Shown here: piece after piece, positions 59,960 to 64,000 of the stretch
Position numbering within the stretch: position 1 is the first letter of the stretch
Layout of the letters: every line of letters starts with the position of its first letter
Assembly: GCA_037954325.1 (NCBI GenBank)
Contig: JBBMNZ010000002.1
Coordinates: 17,796,179 to 17,860,178 of the forward strand
DNA: 64,000 bases
DNA from: Fistularia commersonii
Taxonomy: Eukaryota; Chordata; Actinopteri; Syngnathiformes; Fistulariidae
Direction: 5' to 3'
Made by a program: the position numbers and the translations under genes
The notes under the pieces: generated by a model
The model's database searches: none
Told to the model about the DNA's origin: nothing
The model's input: only the letters and a program-made list of their open reading frames with translations

Positions 59960-62820
59960 AAAAAAAAACATTGATGTATGAGAGATGATACACGAGAGTC
60001 CAGATTGGAAAACAGGTGGATGCAGGTTGCAACAAATACAACATAACGAACCCTATCATTTAACATACACATACTGTTAAATGGTGACTAAATACTAAAC
60101 ACAACTTCCAATGTGAGCATTACATTTTTGTTTTATTTCTTTTATGTGGATTAAAAGCATCATAATGGCATTTTTTTTAAAAAGAACCAAAAGGGCTAAT
60201 TTGTCGTGTTTCACTTGAGTGTGTACAGTAGTAAGAGCGTGGGAGTTTAGCTTGGCTGGCCAACTCTCTCCAGGTTGCCAGTAAATTCTCCACCAAGCAG
60301 TCAGCTCAAAAATAAATATACTTCTTTTCATCTAAGACATGATCCCTTTGTCTTTCAGTAGGCAGTATTACTCAACTGCATTTAGAAAAACCTGGGGTCA
60401 TGATCTAATTTGTATTACTTGGATCTTTGCCACCTCTCCTTGAGTCCATGGTGGCAATAATGCAGCTCAGTGACAGGCTGTCATGGTTATTTGCGAATTT
60501 TGATTTTGTTGTTTTGTCTGAACTGTTTGCACTAGGTGGAACATCAGCGTACAATGATACAAGACGGTGGCTGATAAAATCTACAAACACAGGCCCAACA
60601 AATAAAAATATCCAAATGAATGTCTCAAAAATTCATTGGCAGGTCTTCCAATCAAACCTTACATTTAATTGATAAACATTAAGGGGTGAATAGCTTACTT
60701 AAAAGCAATAAATATAGTACATCAGAGTGTACATTGAGATGTTCAGCAACTGTGGCTCCCACTCAGTTTGCCTTGTTCTTAACATAACACAAATACACTA
60801 CTGACAAAAAAATCCTCACCTGTTACAATAAAACAGGGGGCAATAGGATACAGAAAGGCTACAGGAAACCTAACAGTAAATTGATGCTTGGGGTGTCAAA
60901 AAGTGGTCAAGAATGACTGGAGTGTATGAACACATAATGGAAATTAAAATATTTTGGAAGGCAAGGTCTAGCCAATTTTTGTAATGCAACTCAGTGAGCC
61001 CATCTGCTGGCTGTTTATGACTACAGTAATGTTGCTTGCTCCCAACATGAGCATGATGAGACAGGATTTGAATAAGAATGCTGCAGGAAAAAGATTAACA
61101 AAACAGGGATTTAGTAAAATGTTCTAGCAAATTAATTTATTCAATAGCGCCCCATGTAGAATTCAGTCATATCTTACAAATGTCTAGTATATGCACAAAT
61201 ATGAGACAAACTAGGTGAGAAGGTTACAGTGAACATAAGGTATTTCATTGAAAATCCAAAAAAATTAAAATTATTGGCAAACAAAGACAAATGTCTTCCC
61301 ACATAATCATTATTATGGCCCAGAAAGAGCCCTGTTGGACATTTAGTTAAATAAAATAATGGCATAGGCATAGGAGGAGGAATATCTTTTGTGCTCTTAT
61401 ATCTGTGAAAGCAGTCAGTAAATATGAAATGATTGGACAACATGATAAGAATGAAGTAAGCCCATGCTGCATTTTATCTCAAATGTGAAGGCTGATAACT
61501 TCAAACTAAAAGCTCACAATTAAAATATTCACACCTCCTCCCTTTGACATGTTTTAAATAGTTAATCTCAATATAGTAGACTTTGCATTATCTATAGATA
61601 ACTAGTTTACCTCATTGAGGTAAAATGAGTTTAATTTTAATTAAGTTTCATATGATGAATTTTCAGGCTTATGAATTATATACTAATTTTATACAGTTCA
61701 GTCAAATCACAAATCCCTAAATAGCCTTACCATTAGGATTTTGATCAAGGAAGCTTTTTCACATTCGCAGAAACCAATACCATCTTTTGCACAAGCTTTA
61801 CCAAATATATTTACCCTCTCTGTAGATCATGCACCAACTTGTTCCCCTCACAAAAGTTTAGAGTAAAATGGTACTACTATTTTTAGAGATTGTTTCGCCA
61901 TTACATTTAGAAGGCAGTGAAAAAATACACTGTCATCTAACGTAAATGCAGCAGATTAATTTAAAAATAAGGAAATTACACGGCAGATACACAATGATTA
62001 CAGGCATGATCACGATAAACACATGAACGTAGAATCTGGAGGCAAATTACAAAGTTTCGGGACCATTAACATTCAGGTTACCACTTTCAGTCCAAGAAGT
62101 TGCCCAATCCCGTCTGAGCGAACTTTGGTTTCATACAGGTAAACAATCCGTGTGGAGAGGAAAAATAAACTAAACATACTGGCTGATATAGTCTTGCAAC
62201 TTGCACCACCTAATGTACGTGTATGATTTAGCATCACCTAAATTGTGTGAATCAAACTGATCATTGGACCATTAACTATAACCAGCAAATGGAAGAGAAA
62301 GTCTTAGTTGTGTGTGATGTCTGCTAGCAACACCAAAAACCCTGAATTTGGCTGTTGTCCTCAGACACTTTTCATTGTGGAAAGGTTCTGGAATTGTTAA
62401 AGGCATACTCAGAAACTTTGCCTCAAGATTCCGGATTTCACAAGTTTGACTTTCCTTGAACACAGCATAATTGTCACATGGCACATTTTCCTCATTATCA
62501 GAGAAATGTGAATTGGCGGGACTTCATGATTACATTTTTTTCTCATTCTAAGGTATGACTGAGTAACAGGAACAGCATTAGGCTCTTTATCGACTGCGTA
62601 AAAATGTTGCACAGGGCCACGTCAAGATTGTGTGACGTAAGCAGGCCCATTAGCGTGAAGTAAGTTGGCCCACCAGATTTACATTGCCATTTTTGAAACC
62701 AGGCAGTGATGTTGAGCATACAAGCAAATACAACCAGGAAACAAGTTGAAGCATCAATAGTCAACTTTAGAACATGGCTGGTGTCAGCAGAAGACCAATA
62801 AGTGAAATGGTATTAACGTT

Positions 62821-62862
62821 AAAAAAAAAAAAAAACCTAATAATAATGATAATAATAATAAC
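62821..62862. repeat. A-run followed by (TAA/TAATGA)n
   Basis: Fifteen A residues followed by imperfect TAA repeats; this may be the tail of an old retroposon, whose body I do not recognise. Confidence 0.8.
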
Positions 62863-63648
62863 AGTCAATTTTCCTCTTAGAGCACTACTAACAAACACAA
62901 TGACATCATTAAGCATCAATAAATGGGATAGTTTACTCACTGCAACTAATTTTGGGAAGACCAATCAATCTTCAGGTAAGGCTGGCACTGTTGTTTTTAC
63001 ATTCATGGGAACAAGACTGTTAACCAAGTACCACAGCATGGTCAGATCCACAACAGAGTGGAAACAAGATTCAGTTCTTTAACTGTTTTACAATCAAGCT
63101 AGGAAAGGCACTGGAATAATGTTATATCACATTAGATAATTATGTTCTGTTATCCATTTGAAAAAGGTAAAAATCTAAAAATATTTTTGAACAAATTTTT
63201 TGAAAAATAAAGTTTGACACACTTACAAAAATTATTTTTTGCACCTTTGACTTATTTTAGCAAGGAGAGATTACAAAAGATAATTTGCTTTAATTAAAAA
63301 AGGAGGAAATGCATATGGCATTTTGGTTGGACTATGCATCTGATTGACACAATTTGCACACAAAAAAAAGTTTTGTAAGACATTAAGATGATAACCAAGT
63401 TTTGTGCTAATTCAAAAAAGGATGTCTGAGTCCTTATGGGTGAAGAGATTTGAAACACTCTTTTGAAATGGTTATTTTTCTGCCACAAAAGCAAAACTTA
63501 TGTGGCCCACAAAGGAGAAAAATACGTAAAACAAATAAAAATACCAGCGAGGAAAGAAAAACGTGGGTCACAGTGTTAACCATTAGGAGATTATCTTTTT
63601 AGAGGCAAAATAACAGCGCTACATCAAACAATGCCTTCATACTTTGAT

Positions 63649-63673
63649 AAAAAAAAAAAAAAAAAAAAAAAAA
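63649..63673. repeat. Poly(A) run, 25 bp
   Basis: Uninterrupted A-run near the right edge of the window, without a recognisable retroelement. Confidence 0.95.
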
Positions 63674-64000
63674 CTTTTGGAAGTCTTTGACAGAAGGGTC
63701 ACTGGATCTCCAGGCTGCTGTATCTCCCACCACGTGGCAATGTTAGTGCTCGCCATGACAATGGCACTTGATAGTTCCGGGGGACAGTGCCACTGACATT
63801 TTCTTCAAAGTATTGAAACAGTCGATACCACCAAACCCTTGAAAATGGATTGTTCTGTGATGTCTCTTTCAGCGACTAACCCAAAACAGAAAAAGACAAA
63901 AATGTTCGTTATGAAATTACATTTTCAGGCAGATATTAAGTTAAAATGATTGAGCCATGATTTTACTTTGACATTTTAGGTCAATTTATGTACACAATAT

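Overview
The window looks like a piece of a ray-finned (teleost) fish chromosome. The only genes I recognise are exons of one vertebrate gene split by very long introns. The rest is AT-rich non-coding DNA with many CA/TG microsatellites and remnants of repeat families typical of fish: an RTE-type LINE, an L2-like LINE, a Tc1/mariner-type MITE, hAT ends, a tRNA-type SINE and a 5S rRNA-derived SINE. The species cannot be named from what I can see.

The recognised gene is prkg1 (cGMP-dependent protein kinase type I), on the minus strand, so it reads from high to low coordinates. Four coding exons are visible: the alpha-isoform first exon (43111-43367), the beta-isoform first exon (38837-39141), shared exon 2 (33839-34005) and shared exon 3 (13574-13687). 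The two first exons are mutually exclusive. Both end in phase 2, and both join in frame to exon 2. Exon 2 joins exon 3 in phase 1. Together they encode the alternative leucine zippers with their pseudosubstrate segments, then the start of cGMP-binding domain A including its phosphate-binding cassette. The rest of CNB-A, CNB-B, the kinase domain and the C-terminus are not in the window as far as I can see and should lie beyond position 1.

Layout: 1-13573 is intron downstream of exon 3 (MITE at 4402, 5'-truncated RTE LINE at 7236-8216 with a 15-bp target site duplication, large TG repeat at 9.6 kb, DNA-transposon-like remnant near 10.1-10.6 kb). 13688-33838 is the intron between exons 2 and 3 (L2-like LINE tail with a SINE nested in it at 16.4-17.6 kb, Tc1-like remnant at 27.2 kb, hAT end at 31.4 kb). 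34006-38836 is the intron after the beta exon. 39142-43110 separates the two first exons; it holds the GC-rich beta promoter region, a long TG repeat, a 5S rRNA-headed SINE and a second RTE remnant. 43368-64000 lies upstream of the alpha exon: a GC-rich promoter region to about 43.9 kb, then mostly plain AT-rich DNA with L2 fragments and a 126-bp CA repeat.

The main points of interest are the compact two-promoter arrangement of prkg1, the chimeric 5S/tRNA-type SINE between the promoters, the cleanly delimited RTE insertion and the nested LINE/SINE block. I found no convincing novel protein-coding system. Most other ORFs are chance ORFs, antisense shadows or translated microsatellites.
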